A DNA stretch of 64,000 nt from JADGOV01 sp963814355 (GCA_963814355.1 CAWFCZ010000031.1:62001-126000), one strand, 5' to 3'. Counted from the first letter of the stretch, positions 22,121 through 32,114 are shown. Made by a program: numbers and translations. Notes: generated by a model not told the origin, from the sequence alone.

Positions 22121-25100
22121 GTGCTGCACCTGCACCGCGCGGAGCGGGCCGACCGACTCGCCGACGGCCTCGGCGACGTTCTTCGGGAGGGACTTCCCGA
22201 TCCCCTCACGGCAGATGTGGTGGCCGTACCGGCCCGCGGTGTCGAACGGTGGCTCACCCAGCGGCTGTCGCACGTTCTCGGCACCGGCGGCAGTGGCGGC
22301 GGCAGTGGCGGCGGAGACGGTGACCCCACCTGCAGCGACGGTTCGGACGGCGTGTGCGCGAACATCCGCTTCCCGCCGCCGGATGTCCTGGTCGCGGAGG
22401 CGGTGGCCGCGGCGAGCGGGATCGCCCCGCGGGACGATCCGTGGCAACCCCGCCGGATCGTGTGGCCGCTGCTGGACGTCGTCACCGCGTGCGCGGGCCA
22501 GCCGTGGTGTGCCTCACTCGAGGCGTACCACGGCGAAGCGTCAGACCACGGGGGTCGGCCCTTCACCGCGGCCGCGCACCTCGCCGGCCTGTACGAGTCG
22601 TATGGCGCCCAGCGCCCGGCCATGCTGCGAGCCTGGGCCAGTGGGGACGATCTGGACGGGGCCGGCGCGGGGCTGGAGGCGGATCTGCGGTGGCAGGCCG
22701 AGCTGTGGCGTCGGCTGCGCGCCCGGATCGGTACCCCGAGCCCGGCCGAGCGATTGGACGCCGCGTGCGCCGCGCTCCGGGAGCATCCCGAGCTCGTGGC
22801 CCTCCCCGCCCGGCTGTCGCTGTTCGGGTCGACCCGACTCAGCCGGGACCAGGTATCCGTGCTCGCCGCGCTGGCGCGGCGGCGCGAGGTGCACCTGTGG
22901 CTGCCGCACCCGTCACCCGCGCTGTGGGAACGGCTCCGGGACCACGCCGCTGCCGGCGGTCGGGTGCGCCGTCGGGTGGATCCGAGCTCCGGCCTGACGC
23001 GACATCCACTGCTGGCCTCGCTCGGCCGGGACGCCCGTGAGCTTCAGCTCATGCTGGCTACCTGCGGCGCGGAGATCACCGATCGGCATCACCCACAACG
23101 CCTGCCCGGACCGGCCGCAAGCCCTCCAGCCGTCACGTTGCTGGCCCGCCTGCAGGCCGAGCTGCGCGAGGACCAGCCACCGGATCCGCGGCACCGCCCG
23201 CTGCTCGACCCGGCGGACCGCAGCGTGGCGGTGCATGCCTGCCACGGCCCGGCGCGTCAGGTGGAGGTGTTGCGTGATGTGCTGCTCGGCCTGCTGGCCC
23301 GCGATCCCACCCTGGAGCCGCGCGATGTGCTGGTGATGTGCCCGGACATCGAAGCCTTCGCGCCGCTGATCTCCGCGGCGTTCGGCCCAGCCGACGACCC
23401 CGACGCCGACCATCACCCGGCGCACCGGCTCCGGGTCCGACTCGCCGACCGGGCACTGCGTCAGACGAACCCGCTGCTTGCCTTCCTGGCCCGGACGCTG
23501 GAGCTTGCCGACGGGCGGGTCCCGGCTTCGGCCGTGCTGGACCTGGCGGCCGCCCCGCCGGTGCGCCGCCGGTTCGGCTTGGACGACAACGACCTCGACC
23601 GGGTCCGCAGCTGGGTCACCCAGTCCGGTATCCGCTGGGGCCTGGACGCCGCGCACCGGGCGCCGTTCCGGTTGAGCCGGGTCCGGCAGAACACCTGGGA
23701 GGCCGGTCTGGACCGGGTGCTGCTCGGGGCCGCGGTGTCCGGGGAGGACCACCGCTGGCTGGGGCTGGCCCTGCCGCTGGACGACGTTGACAGCGGTGAC
23801 ATCGACCTGGCCGGCCGGCTGGCGGAGTTCGTGGACCGGCTCGGTACGGCCCTCGACGCGTTGACCGGGGAGCGCAGCCTGACGCAGTGGCTCGGCTCAC
23901 TCAATGCCGCGCTGGACTCGCTTACCTCGGTCGGTGACCGCGACGGTTGGCAGCTCGTCCAGGCCCGGCGCGAGTTGGCCGAGGTCGCCGCGGACGCGGC
24001 GGCCCGAGCCGAGGAGGTTCGGCTGGCCCTGCCGGACGTCCGGGCCTTGCTCGCCGGCCGGCTAGGCGGCCGCCCCACCAGAGCTAACTTCCGTACCGGC
24101 AGCCTGACGATCTGCTCGATGGTGCCGATGCGGTCGGTGCCGCACCGGGTGATCTGCCTGCTCGGCCTGGATGACGGGGTCTTCCCGCGCAATGCCGTGC
24201 CCGACGGCGACGATGCGCTGGCCCGCGACCCGGTGGTGGGGGAACGCGACCGGCGCAGCGAGGAACGGCAGTTGTTGCTGGACGCCGTACTCGCCGCCCG
24301 GGAGCACCTGATCGTGCTCTACACCGGGGCGGATGACCGAACCAACGCGCGGTGCCAGCCCGCCGTGCCGCTCGGGGAGATCCTGGACGCTGTCGACGCG
24401 TCGGTGCGTACCGCCGACGGTGCGCCGGCCCGGGGGCAGGTGGTGGTGTCCCACCCGCTGCAGCCTTTCGACGCCCGTAACTTCACCGCGGGCGCGTTGG
24501 GCGTGCCGGGGCCGTTCAGTTTCGACCGGCCGGCGCTCGCTGGGGCCGTCGCCGCGACGCGGTCCCGCCGGTCGCCGGCGCCGTTTCTCCCGGCGCCGCT
24601 GCCGCCCCCCGCCCCAGACGGGCCGGTGGAGCTGGCGAACCTGGTCCGCTTTCTGGAGCATCCGGTACGGGGATTCCTGCGCCAGCGCCTGGGCGTCACG
24701 GTGCTCGGCGCGGACGAGGAGATCGCCGACTCGGTGCCGGTCGAGCTGGAGCCGTTGGCGAGCTGGGCGGTCGGTGACCGGCTGCTGGCCGCACGGCTGG
24801 TCGGCGCGGACCCGCAACAGTGCCGGCAGGCCGAGTGGCGCCGCGGCACGCTGCCACCCGGGGCGCTCGGCATCCGACTGCTGGACCGCCTGCTGGGCGA
24901 GGTCGAGCCGCTGGTCGCCGCGGCCGCCACGGAACGGGCGACGCGGCCCCGCACCCTCAACGTGGCGCTCACCGTGCCGGCGACGGCGTCCTGGCCGGAG
25001 CTCACCCTGACCGGAACGGTGTCCGGCGTGCACGGCACCACGCTGGTCCGGGTGGTGTACTCCCGGCTCGGATCGAAGCATCGGCTGCGGGCCTGGGCGC

Positions 25101-25573
25101 AGGTGCTGGCGCTGGCCGCGAGCCATCCGAAGCAGGAGTGGCGAGCAGTCACCGTCGGCCGCGGGTTCCGGACGGCGTCTCGAACCGCCCTGGTCCCACC
25201 GCCCGCGGACACGGCCGCGCGCCACCTCTCCGACCTCCTCGACCTCTACGCCCGGGGCTTGCGCGAGCCGCTGCCGATGACTCCCAAGGCGTCGCACGCC
25301 TATGCCGCCGCCCGGAACGGTGGGGAGCCGCCGGATGCGGCCCTGTCGGCCGCGGCGGCGGCCTGGACCGGCAGCCGCGGTAGCGGCGAGGCCGAGGACC
25401 GGTGCCACCAGCTGGTATGGGGCGCGGTGCCGGAGTTCCGGCTCCTGCTGGCCCAGCCGCCAGGTGCGGCGGAGTCCGGGGCGGACTGGCCGCAGGAGCC
25501 CACTCGCTTCGGCGTACTGGCCCGGCGGCTGTGGGATCCGTTGCTGGCCGCCGAGACCGTAGACGTGCCGTGA
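22121..25573 (+). CDS. recC: Exodeoxyribonuclease V, RecC subunit
   Basis: A 1150-residue protein starting at GTG with GGAG upstream. The N-terminus (MLHLHRAERADRLADGLGDVL, then DVVAVPARGVERWLTQRLSHVLG) and the block near residue 665 ('TICSMVPMRSVPHRVICLLGLDDGVFPR', here broken as SMVPMRSVPH and LLGLDDGVFPR) are diagnostic of RecC. An Asn/Ser/Gly-rich insert (GGSGGGSGGGDGD) near residue 55 is unusual. RecC recognises Chi-like sites and splits the duplex for RecB and RecD. It heads a recC-recB-recD operon with 4-base overlaps at both junctions. Length is close to the family norm. Confidence 0.95.
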   Translation: MLHLHRAERADRLADGLGDVLREGLPDPLTADVVAVPARGVERWLTQRLSHVLGTGGSGGGSGGGDGDPTCSDGSDGVCANIRFPPPDVLVAEAVAAASGIAPRDDPWQPRRIVWPLLDVVTACAGQPWCASLEAYHGEASDHGGRPFTAAAHLAGLYESYGAQRPAMLRAWASGDDLDGAGAGLEADLRWQAELWRRLRARIGTPSPAERLDAACAALREHPELVALPARLSLFGSTRLSRDQVSVLAALARRREVHLWLPHPSPALWERLRDHAAAGGRVRRRVDPSSGLTRHPLLASLGRDARELQLMLATCGAEITDRHHPQRLPGPAASPPAVTLLARLQAELREDQPPDPRHRPLLDPADRSVAVHACHGPARQVEVLRDVLLGLLARDPTLEPRDVLVMCPDIEAFAPLISAAFGPADDPDADHHPAHRLRVRLADRALRQTNPLLAFLARTLELADGRVPASAVLDLAAAPPVRRRFGLDDNDLDRVRSWVTQSGIRWGLDAAHRAPFRLSRVRQNTWEAGLDRVLLGAAVSGEDHRWLGLALPLDDVDSGDIDLAGRLAEFVDRLGTALDALTGERSLTQWLGSLNAALDSLTSVGDRDGWQLVQARRELAEVAADAAARAEEVRLALPDVRALLAGRLGGRPTRANFRTGSLTICSMVPMRSVPHRVICLLGLDDGVFPRNAVPDGDDALARDPVVGERDRRSEERQLLLDAVLAAREHLIVLYTGADDRTNARCQPAVPLGEILDAVDASVRTADGAPARGQVVVSHPLQPFDARNFTAGALGVPGPFSFDRPALAGAVAATRSRRSPAPFLPAPLPPPAPDGPVELANLVRFLEHPVRGFLRQRLGVTVLGADEEIADSVPVELEPLASWAVGDRLLAARLVGADPQQCRQAEWRRGTLPPGALGIRLLDRLLGEVEPLVAAAATERATRPRTLNVALTVPATASWPELTLTGTVSGVHGTTLVRVVYSRLGSKHRLRAWAQVLALAASHPKQEWRAVTVGRGFRTASRTALVPPPADTAARHLSDLLDLYARGLREPLPMTPKASHAYAAARNGGEPPDAALSAAAAAWTGSRGSGEAEDRCHQLVWGAVPEFRLLLAQPPGAAESGADWPQEPTRFGVLARRLWDPLLAAETVDVP

Positions 25574-28500
25574 CCGCCGATCTGACGACACCCCTGCCCG
25601 GCGGCGGCACCCGAGCCGCGTTCGACCTTCGTGGCCCGTTGCCGACCGGCAGCACCGTGCTGGAGGCCAGTGCCGGTACCGGCAAGACGTACACCATCGC
25701 CGCGCTCGCCACCCGCTACGTCGCCGAGGGCGTGGCGCCGCTGGAACGCCTGATGCTGGTCACCTTCGGCCGGGCGGCGACCGCCGAGTTGCGCGAGCGG
25801 GTACGCGACCGGCTGCTGGGAACCGAACGCGCGCTGGCCGACCCGGCGGGAGCCCGGGCCGGGGACGATCCGCTGGCCGGCCTGCTCGCCGAGGCGAGCG
25901 GGGCGGAGGTGGCGCAGCGGCGGCAACGTCTCCGGACCGCTCTGGCCACCTTCGACAGCGCGACGATCGCCACCACCCACGGCTTCTGCGCGCAGATGCT
26001 GGCCGGGCTGGGCATCGCGGGGGACACCGACCCGGACGCCACCTTCACCGAGAACATCGACGACCTGGTCGAGGAGGTAGTCGGCGACCTCTACCTGCGC
26101 AAGTACGGGAGGCCGGACGCGGCCCTGCCGGCGATGTCGTACGAGTGCGCTCGGGCGGTGGCCCGCTCGGCGGTGCGGGACCGCCAGGCCCGGCTGGAAC
26201 CGGCGGGGGCGCCGGACGGCTCGGCCGCGGCGCAGCGCTACGGCCTGGCCCACGCGGTGCGGACCGAGATCGAGGCGCGCAAGCGCCGCCGCCGGCTGCT
26301 GGACTTCGACGACCTGCTGACCCGGCTGCGGGATGCGCTGGCCGATCCGGTGCGCGGTCCGGCGGCCGCCGAGCGGATCCGGTCCCGGTACGCGGTGGTG
26401 CTGGTGGATGAGTTCCAGGACACCGACCCGGTGCAGTGGGAGATCCTCCGCCGGGCCTTCGCCGGGGCTACGACGCTGGTCCTGGTCGGTGACCCGAAGC
26501 AAGCGATCTACGCCTTTCGCGGCGCCGACGTGTACAGCTACCTCGACGCGGCGGCGACCGCCAGCACCCAGCAGACCCTGGCCCGCAACTGGCGCAGCGA
26601 CGGTGACCTGCTCACCGCGCTGGGGGCGCTGTTTCGCGGCGCGGCCCTCGGCTCCGGCCGGATCGTGGTCCACCCGGTCACCGCTGCCCACCCCGGCCGG
26701 CGGCTCACCGGCGCAGCGCGGAGCGCGCCGGTGCGGGTACGGGTGGTCCACCGCGCACCCGGTCAGACCGGTGAGCCGCGGGTCGGCCCGATGCGTCAGC
26801 GGGTAGCCGCCGACCTTGCCGACGACGTGGTCGCCTTATTGAGCGGCTCGGCACAACTGCACACCGATGGCGGGGTCGGTCCGGTGCAGCCGGCCGATAT
26901 CGCGGTGCTGGTACGCACCAACGCCCAGGCCACCCTGGTACGCCACGCCCTGCTCGCGGCCGACGTGCCGGTGGTCTCCTCCGGCGCCAGCAGCGTCTTC
27001 GCCACCGACGCGGCCCGTGAGTGGCTGGTCCTGCTTCAGGCGCTGGAGCAGCCGCACCGATCGGGCCGGGTGCGGGCCGCCGCGCTCACCAGCTTTTTGG
27101 GCTGGAGCGCCGAGCGGCTGGCGGTCGGCGGCGAAGCCGCGCTGGACCTGCTGGGTGCGCGCATCAGGGGATGGGCCGACGTGCTGGCCGTCCGTGGGGT
27201 GGCCGCGGCCGCGGAGCGCGTCACCGTCGAGGAACGGCTCGCGCAACGGCTGCTCGGCGAGCCCGGCGGGGAGCGGCTGTTGACCGACCTGCGGCACATC
27301 GCGCAGAGCCTGCACGCCGCCGCGTTGGCCGAGCGCCTCGGCCCCACCGCGCTCGTCGAGTGGTTGGCCCGCCGGATCTCCGACGCGGAGGACGACAGCT
27401 CCGAGGCGCGGAGCCGGCGGCTGGAGTCCGACGCGGATGCCGTCGCCGTGGTCACCGTGCACCGCAGCAAGGGGCTGGAGTTCCCCATCGTGTACGTGCC
27501 ATTCGGCTGGGACCGCTTCGTCCCGGCCACACCTGACCCGCTGCTGTGCCACGACCAGGACGGCCGGCGGGTGCTCGACATCGGAGGCAGTGGTGGACCC
27601 GGCTACGGCGACCGTCGCACCCGCCATCAGGCGGAGGACAGCGGCGAGGACCTCCGGCTGTTCTACGTCGCGGTGACCCGGGCCCGCAGCCAGGTCGTCA
27701 CCTGGTGGGCGCCGTCTACGAACACCGCGGAGTCGGCGACGCACCGGCTGCTGTTCGGGGCCGTCCAACCCGACGGCCGGGTGCCGGCGAGGGTGCCGCT
27801 GCCCGGCGACGACGCCGCGGCCCGGGTGCTGGCGGAGCTGGTCCAGCGGGGTGCGGGCACGATCGCGGTGGAATCGGCCGGTCCGGGTACCGGCGCGCGG
27901 TGGGATCGACCGGCGAGGCCGCGCGCCGTGCTGGACGCGGCCCGCTTCGACCGGCAACTCGACACCGACTGGCGGCGTACCTCGTACTCGGCGCTGACTG
28001 CGATCGTGCACGAAGCGCCCGCGGTCGGCAGCGAACCGGATGCCACCGAGCCCGATACCGGGCAGCCCGGAACTGCCGAGCTGAGCGACGAACCGGCCGC
28101 GGAGCCGGCGCCGGTCGGGAGGGCGGAGCCCACCGACGAGGACGCTCGGCTGCGCGCCGTCGTCTCGCCGATGGCCGAGCTGCCCGCCGGTACGGCGTTC
28201 GGTACTGCGGTGCACAGTGTGCTGGAGACCATCGACCCGGCGGCGGCCGATCTCCCGGCCGAGCTGGTGTCCGGCTGCACTGAGGCGCTCACCAGCCGAC
28301 GGATCATCGGCCTGGATGCCGCCGCGCTGGCAGCCGGACTGCTGCCGGTGCTGCGCACACCGCTCGGGCCGCTGGCCGGCGGGCGGGCGCTGTGCGACAT
28401 CCCGGTCGCCGACCGGCTCGCCGAGCTGGACTTCGAGCTGCCGCTGCTCGGTGGCGACGACCCGGCCGGCCGGGCCACCCTGACCGGGATCGCCGATGTC

Positions 28501-29013
28501 GTGCGCCGGCACCTGAGCCCCGATGACCCGCTGGCCCGGTACCCGGACCTGCTCGGCGACCCGGCCTTGGGCGGGCAGCAGTTGCGTGGCTACCTCACCG
28601 GCAGCCTGGACGCGGTGCTGCGGATGCGCGACGACGCCGGCGAGATGCGCTACCTCGTCGTGGACTACAAGACCAATTGGCTCGGTGACACCTCGCCCGG
28701 CAGCGGGCCGAGCGGCACGGAACCGCTCAGCGCCTGGCACTACCGTCCGGCCGCCCTGGCCGAGTCGATGCAGGCGGCGCACTACCCGCTGCAGGCGCTG
28801 CTCTACGCGGTGGCGCTGCACCGGTACCTGCGCTGGCGGCAGCCCGGGTACGACCCGGCGCGCCACCTCAGCGGGGTGCTCTACCTCTACGTTCGCGGCA
28901 TGAGCGGCCCGCAGACCCCGCTGGTCGGCGGCGTGCCGTGCGGGGTGTTCGGCTGGGCGCCGCCGGCCGGCCTGGTCAAGGACCTGTCCCGGCTGCTGGC
29001 GGTGGGCCGGTGA
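25570..29013 (+). CDS. recB: Exodeoxyribonuclease V, RecB subunit (helicase-nuclease)
   Basis: The GTG at 25570 makes a GTGA overlap with recC; 1147 residues. UvrD-type helicase motifs are in order: Walker A 'ASAGTGKTYT' near residue 32, 'TTHGFCAQML' near 136, Walker B 'VLVDEFQDTDPVQWEIL' near 277, 'LVGDPKQAIYAFRGAD' near 305, 'VTVHRSKGLEFPIVY' near 630, 'LFYVAVTRARSQ' near 697. The C-terminal nuclease has 'GTAVHSVLE' near 877 and the catalytic 'VVDYKTNWLG' near 1030. All key residues look intact, so the enzyme should cut and unwind double-strand ends. Confidence 0.97.
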   Translation: MTADLTTPLPGGGTRAAFDLRGPLPTGSTVLEASAGTGKTYTIAALATRYVAEGVAPLERLMLVTFGRAATAELRERVRDRLLGTERALADPAGARAGDDPLAGLLAEASGAEVAQRRQRLRTALATFDSATIATTHGFCAQMLAGLGIAGDTDPDATFTENIDDLVEEVVGDLYLRKYGRPDAALPAMSYECARAVARSAVRDRQARLEPAGAPDGSAAAQRYGLAHAVRTEIEARKRRRRLLDFDDLLTRLRDALADPVRGPAAAERIRSRYAVVLVDEFQDTDPVQWEILRRAFAGATTLVLVGDPKQAIYAFRGADVYSYLDAAATASTQQTLARNWRSDGDLLTALGALFRGAALGSGRIVVHPVTAAHPGRRLTGAARSAPVRVRVVHRAPGQTGEPRVGPMRQRVAADLADDVVALLSGSAQLHTDGGVGPVQPADIAVLVRTNAQATLVRHALLAADVPVVSSGASSVFATDAAREWLVLLQALEQPHRSGRVRAAALTSFLGWSAERLAVGGEAALDLLGARIRGWADVLAVRGVAAAAERVTVEERLAQRLLGEPGGERLLTDLRHIAQSLHAAALAERLGPTALVEWLARRISDAEDDSSEARSRRLESDADAVAVVTVHRSKGLEFPIVYVPFGWDRFVPATPDPLLCHDQDGRRVLDIGGSGGPGYGDRRTRHQAEDSGEDLRLFYVAVTRARSQVVTWWAPSTNTAESATHRLLFGAVQPDGRVPARVPLPGDDAAARVLAELVQRGAGTIAVESAGPGTGARWDRPARPRAVLDAARFDRQLDTDWRRTSYSALTAIVHEAPAVGSEPDATEPDTGQPGTAELSDEPAAEPAPVGRAEPTDEDARLRAVVSPMAELPAGTAFGTAVHSVLETIDPAAADLPAELVSGCTEALTSRRIIGLDAAALAAGLLPVLRTPLGPLAGGRALCDIPVADRLAELDFELPLLGGDDPAGRATLTGIADVVRRHLSPDDPLARYPDLLGDPALGGQQLRGYLTGSLDAVLRMRDDAGEMRYLVVDYKTNWLGDTSPGSGPSGTEPLSAWHYRPAALAESMQAAHYPLQALLYAVALHRYLRWRQPGYDPARHLSGVLYLYVRGMSGPQTPLVGGVPCGVFGWAPPAGLVKDLSRLLAVGR

Positions 29014-30908
29014 CCACGCTCGCCGGGGCGAGCGCACCGGCGCGTCCGGATCCCTGCGACGTCCGCCTGGCTCTGCGGGCGACCGGCCTGCTGCGGGTGT
29101 TCAACGCCGCCGGCGTGCTGGCCGCCGCCGATGTGCACGTGGCGGCCCGGCTGGGTCGCCTCGGTGCCGAACCGGACGAGCAGGTGCAGCTCGCCGCGGC
29201 GCTGGCGGTACGCGGGGCGCGCCTCGGTTCGGTCTGCCTCGACCTGCGCCACGTCCGGCGCACCGTCACCGTCGACGACACGGCGGCGGCCGAGCTGGCC
29301 GGGCTGCCGTGGCCGGAGCCCACGCCGTGGCTGGCGGCCTGTGCGGCGAGCCCGCTGTTCGCCGCAGGCACCGAGGAGGAGCCGTGGCGGCCGTTGCGGA
29401 TCGTCGACGGGCTGGTCTACCTCGACCGGTACTGGCGGCAGGAGGAGCACGTCCGGCAGGAGTTGGACGCCCGACCGACCCAACCGCCGCCCCCGGTCGA
29501 CCCCGCCCGCCTCGACGCCGCGCTGCGCCGGCTGTTCCCATCCGCCGGGCCGGACCGCCAGCGACTGGCCGCGGCGGCCTGCGCGCTGGGCTGGGTGACG
29601 GTGGTGGCCGGTGGTCCCGGTACCGGGAAGACCACGACCGTGGCTCGGGTTCTGGCGCTGCTGCACGACCAGCCGGGCGAAGCGCCGAGGGTGGCCCTGG
29701 CGGCGCCCACCGGAAAGGCCGCCGCCCGACTGCAGGAAGCGGTCCGGGCGGCGGTCGCGGGCTTGGACCCCGAGGATCAGCAGCGGGTCGGTGAGCCGTC
29801 CGCCTCGACGGTGCACCGGCTGCTGGGCGGGAGACCGGACACCCGCAGCCGCTTCGTGCACAACCGGCACAACCGGCTGCCGCACGACGTGGTTGTGGTG
29901 GACGAAACGTCGATGGTGTCCCTCACCTTGATGTCCAGGCTGTTGGAGGCACTGCGCCCGGATGCCCGGCTGGTCCTGGTCGGCGACCCGGACCAGCTCG
30001 CCTCGGTCGAGGCCGGTGCGGTACTCGGCGATCTCGTGGCCCGGCCGGCACGCGCCCCCGGAAGCGGGGCGGACCGGCTGCCGCCGGCGACCGCGGGCGA
30101 CCTCACAGCTAAGACCACCGCCGATTTCAGCCGGGGAGTCGTCACACTCAATCGCACCTGGCGCTACGGCGGCGCCATCGCGTCGCTCGCCGAGGAGGTG
30201 CGGCGCGGCGACCCCGATGCCGTCCTGCGCGTCTTGCGGGCCGGGGCGCCCGAGCTGAGCTTTCATCAGACGGCGCCGCCGGGCTCCCCTTTGCCCACCG
30301 GCTGGGAGGGCCTGCGGGCCGATGTGCTCGGCGCCGGTACGGCATTGACCGCGGCAGCCCAGCGGGGCGACACCGACCTGGCGCTCACGCTGCTCGATCG
30401 GCATCGCGTGCTCTGCGCCCATCGGCACGGGCCGTATGGGGTGGTCCGCTGGACCGAGCAGGTGCAGCGGTGGCTGGCCGCGGCCATCCCCGGCTATGCC
30501 TCAGCCGGTCCGTGGTACCGCGGGCGGCCGCTGCTGGTGACGGCCAATGACTACGACGCGAAGCTGTACAACGGCGACACTGGGGTGGTGATCGACGATG
30601 GCCGGGGCGGGGTGCAGGTGGTGTTCGGACGGCCCGGGGTGTCGGTCCTGCTGCCGCCGAGCCGACTGTCCGCCGTCCAGACGCTGCACGCCATGACCGT
30701 GCACCGTAGCCAAGGCAGCCAGTTCCGGCGGGTGTCGGTCCTGCTGCCGCCGGCCGATTCCCCGCTGCTGACCCGGGAGCTGTTCTACACCGCGATCACC
30801 CGGGCCACCGACTTCGTCCGGGTCCTGGGCACCGAGGAGGCGGTGCGGACGGCCGTGGAGCGCCCGATCGTGCGTGCCAGCGGCCTGCGCCGGCGGGCTG
30901 GGTCATGA
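29010..30908 (+). CDS. recD: Exodeoxyribonuclease V, RecD subunit (5'-3' helicase)
   Basis: The GTG at 29010 overlaps the recB stop (GTGA); 632 residues. SF1B motifs are present: Walker A 'GGPGTGKTTTVARVLALL' near residue 201, 'LAAPTGKAAARLQEAV' near 230, Walker B 'VVVDETSMVSLTLMSRLLEA' near 296, 'LVGDPDQLASVEAGAVL' near 322, and the C-terminal 'HAMTVHRSQGSQF' and 'LFYTAITRAT'. The N-terminal helical domain (residues 15-170) contacts RecC in the known complex. It is followed by a HAD-like gene through an ATGA overlap. Confidence 0.96.
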   Translation: MTTLAGASAPARPDPCDVRLALRATGLLRVFNAAGVLAAADVHVAARLGRLGAEPDEQVQLAAALAVRGARLGSVCLDLRHVRRTVTVDDTAAAELAGLPWPEPTPWLAACAASPLFAAGTEEEPWRPLRIVDGLVYLDRYWRQEEHVRQELDARPTQPPPPVDPARLDAALRRLFPSAGPDRQRLAAAACALGWVTVVAGGPGTGKTTTVARVLALLHDQPGEAPRVALAAPTGKAAARLQEAVRAAVAGLDPEDQQRVGEPSASTVHRLLGGRPDTRSRFVHNRHNRLPHDVVVVDETSMVSLTLMSRLLEALRPDARLVLVGDPDQLASVEAGAVLGDLVARPARAPGSGADRLPPATAGDLTAKTTADFSRGVVTLNRTWRYGGAIASLAEEVRRGDPDAVLRVLRAGAPELSFHQTAPPGSPLPTGWEGLRADVLGAGTALTAAAQRGDTDLALTLLDRHRVLCAHRHGPYGVVRWTEQVQRWLAAAIPGYASAGPWYRGRPLLVTANDYDAKLYNGDTGVVIDDGRGGVQVVFGRPGVSVLLPPSRLSAVQTLHAMTVHRSQGSQFRRVSVLLPPADSPLLTRELFYTAITRATDFVRVLGTEEAVRTAVERPIVRASGLRRRAGS

Positions 30909-31534
30909 CCGAGGACGAACCAGGCTCGCGTGGCGCGGTACCGCTGTGGCTGCTCGACGTCGACGGCGTGCTGAACGCGGTCGCGCTCGAGCCGGATCAC
31001 CAGGTCTGGCCGCGATGGCGGCGCGGCGTCGCCCGCACCGACCGCCGGACGAGGGCCTGGCCGATTCAGTGGGCACCCGATGTCATCGAGCACCTGCTGG
31101 GCTGGCACGGCCAGGGCCGGGTCGAGATCGCCTGGCTGACCACCTGGGGCGCGTACGCCAACGACGAGCTGGCCACCCTGCTCGGGTTGCCGCGGCTGCC
31201 GGTGGCCGGTGCGCCCCCGTCGCGGGTACCGCCGTCCAGCCAGAGCGCTGCCGCCGGATGGGGGGTGGGCACCCACGCCGAGGTGGCGGGGGCCGATGCC
31301 GCCGATCCGCTCACCGGGCGCTGGTGGAAGTTCGACGTCCTCCGCCGCCTGCATGCCACCGACCCGGGGCGCCCGATCGTCTGGACCGACGACGATCTCG
31401 CCGTCGAGCCGGCGGTGACGGCTTGGATGCGGACCCACACCACCAGCCTGCTTATCGCACCGGACCCGCGCTGCGGGCTGATTCCGCGGCATCTGGAGGC
31501 TATCGATCGTTTCCTTCCGCCACCGCGGCGCTGA
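30905..31534 (+). CDS. HAD-like hydrolase, conserved hypothetical
   Basis: A 209-residue protein starting in an ATGA overlap with recD. HAD motifs can be read: motif I 'LLDVDGVLN' (nucleophile Asp and acid/base Asp), motif II 'IAWLTTWG' (Thr), a Lys in 'WWKFDVLRR' (motif III) and motif IV 'IVWTDDDLA'. This is a complete phosphatase-like set, so it is probably an active phosphohydrolase of unknown substrate. It shares the rec operon by coupling, which may be accidental. Its 3' end overlaps the convergent acetyltransferase gene by 35 bases. Confidence 0.83.
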   Translation: MTEDEPGSRGAVPLWLLDVDGVLNAVALEPDHQVWPRWRRGVARTDRRTRAWPIQWAPDVIEHLLGWHGQGRVEIAWLTTWGAYANDELATLLGLPRLPVAGAPPSRVPPSSQSAAAGWGVGTHAEVAGADAADPLTGRWWKFDVLRRLHATDPGRPIVWTDDDLAVEPAVTAWMRTHTTSLLIAPDPRCGLIPRHLEAIDRFLPPPRR

Positions 31535-32114
31535 ACGTACCGGGCGGGGAGGACTCCGCGCCCGGCTGGGCGGGCGGGAGGTCGTGCACCTCAACCTGCA
31601 GTACCCCTGGGGCGTCACGTCCAGTCGTCGTCCGCCCGTAACGGGATAACAGGGCCAACGAGGCCGCGTTGTCGTGTGCCACGAGCGTGCGCAGGGCGGT
31701 GACCTCGGGTGGGCGCCGGGTAAGCAGGGTGCGTACCAGGGCGGTGGCGACCCCTCGCCCGCGCCAATCCTCGGCTACCGTCACCGCGATATCGGCCACC
31801 GCGGGTTCCGTGGTGTAGCGGACCAATCGGCCGACCCCGACCGGCCGGGTCGCGTCCTCCGCTGGCATCGCGGTCAGGACCAGGGCAATGTGCTCCACGC
31901 CGTCGACCGTGTCGACGAGCAGGTGCAGCATCGGCTCGGACAGCTGGCGCAGGGTGCCGAGGAAGCGTTGCCGCCGCGATGTGGGGGAAAGTTCGTCGAA
32001 CGCCTCCCGCAAGGCGTACCGGTCGGTGGGCAGCAACGGCCAGATCAGGGCCGGCGTGCCGTCGCGCAGAGTGGTGTGCACGAGGGTCCACTCCGAGTTC
32101 TCTTCGGTGCTCAC
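31500..32114 (-). CDS. GNAT-family N-acetyltransferase
   Basis: A 204-residue protein with a GTG start. Acetyl-CoA binding is shown by 'VADIAVTVAEDWRGRGVATALVRTLL' (R/Q-x-x-G-x-G/A pattern RGRGVA) near residues 108-133. 'LVAHDNAASLALLSRYG' follows as the usual Asn-containing helix. The N-terminus (LRDGTPALIWPLLPTDRYALREAFDELSPTSRRQRFLG; note the conserved 'LSPTSRRQRFL') matches a large group of actinobacterial GNAT proteins of unknown substrate. The last 30 residues are low-complexity and run into the convergent HAD gene. Confidence 0.86.
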   Translation of the reverse strand: MSTEENSEWTLVHTTLRDGTPALIWPLLPTDRYALREAFDELSPTSRRQRFLGTLRQLSEPMLHLLVDTVDGVEHIALVLTAMPAEDATRPVGVGRLVRYTTEPAVADIAVTVAEDWRGRGVATALVRTLLTRRPPEVTALRTLVAHDNAASLALLSRYGRTTTGRDAPGVLQVEVHDLPPAQPGAESSPPGTFSAAVAEGNDR

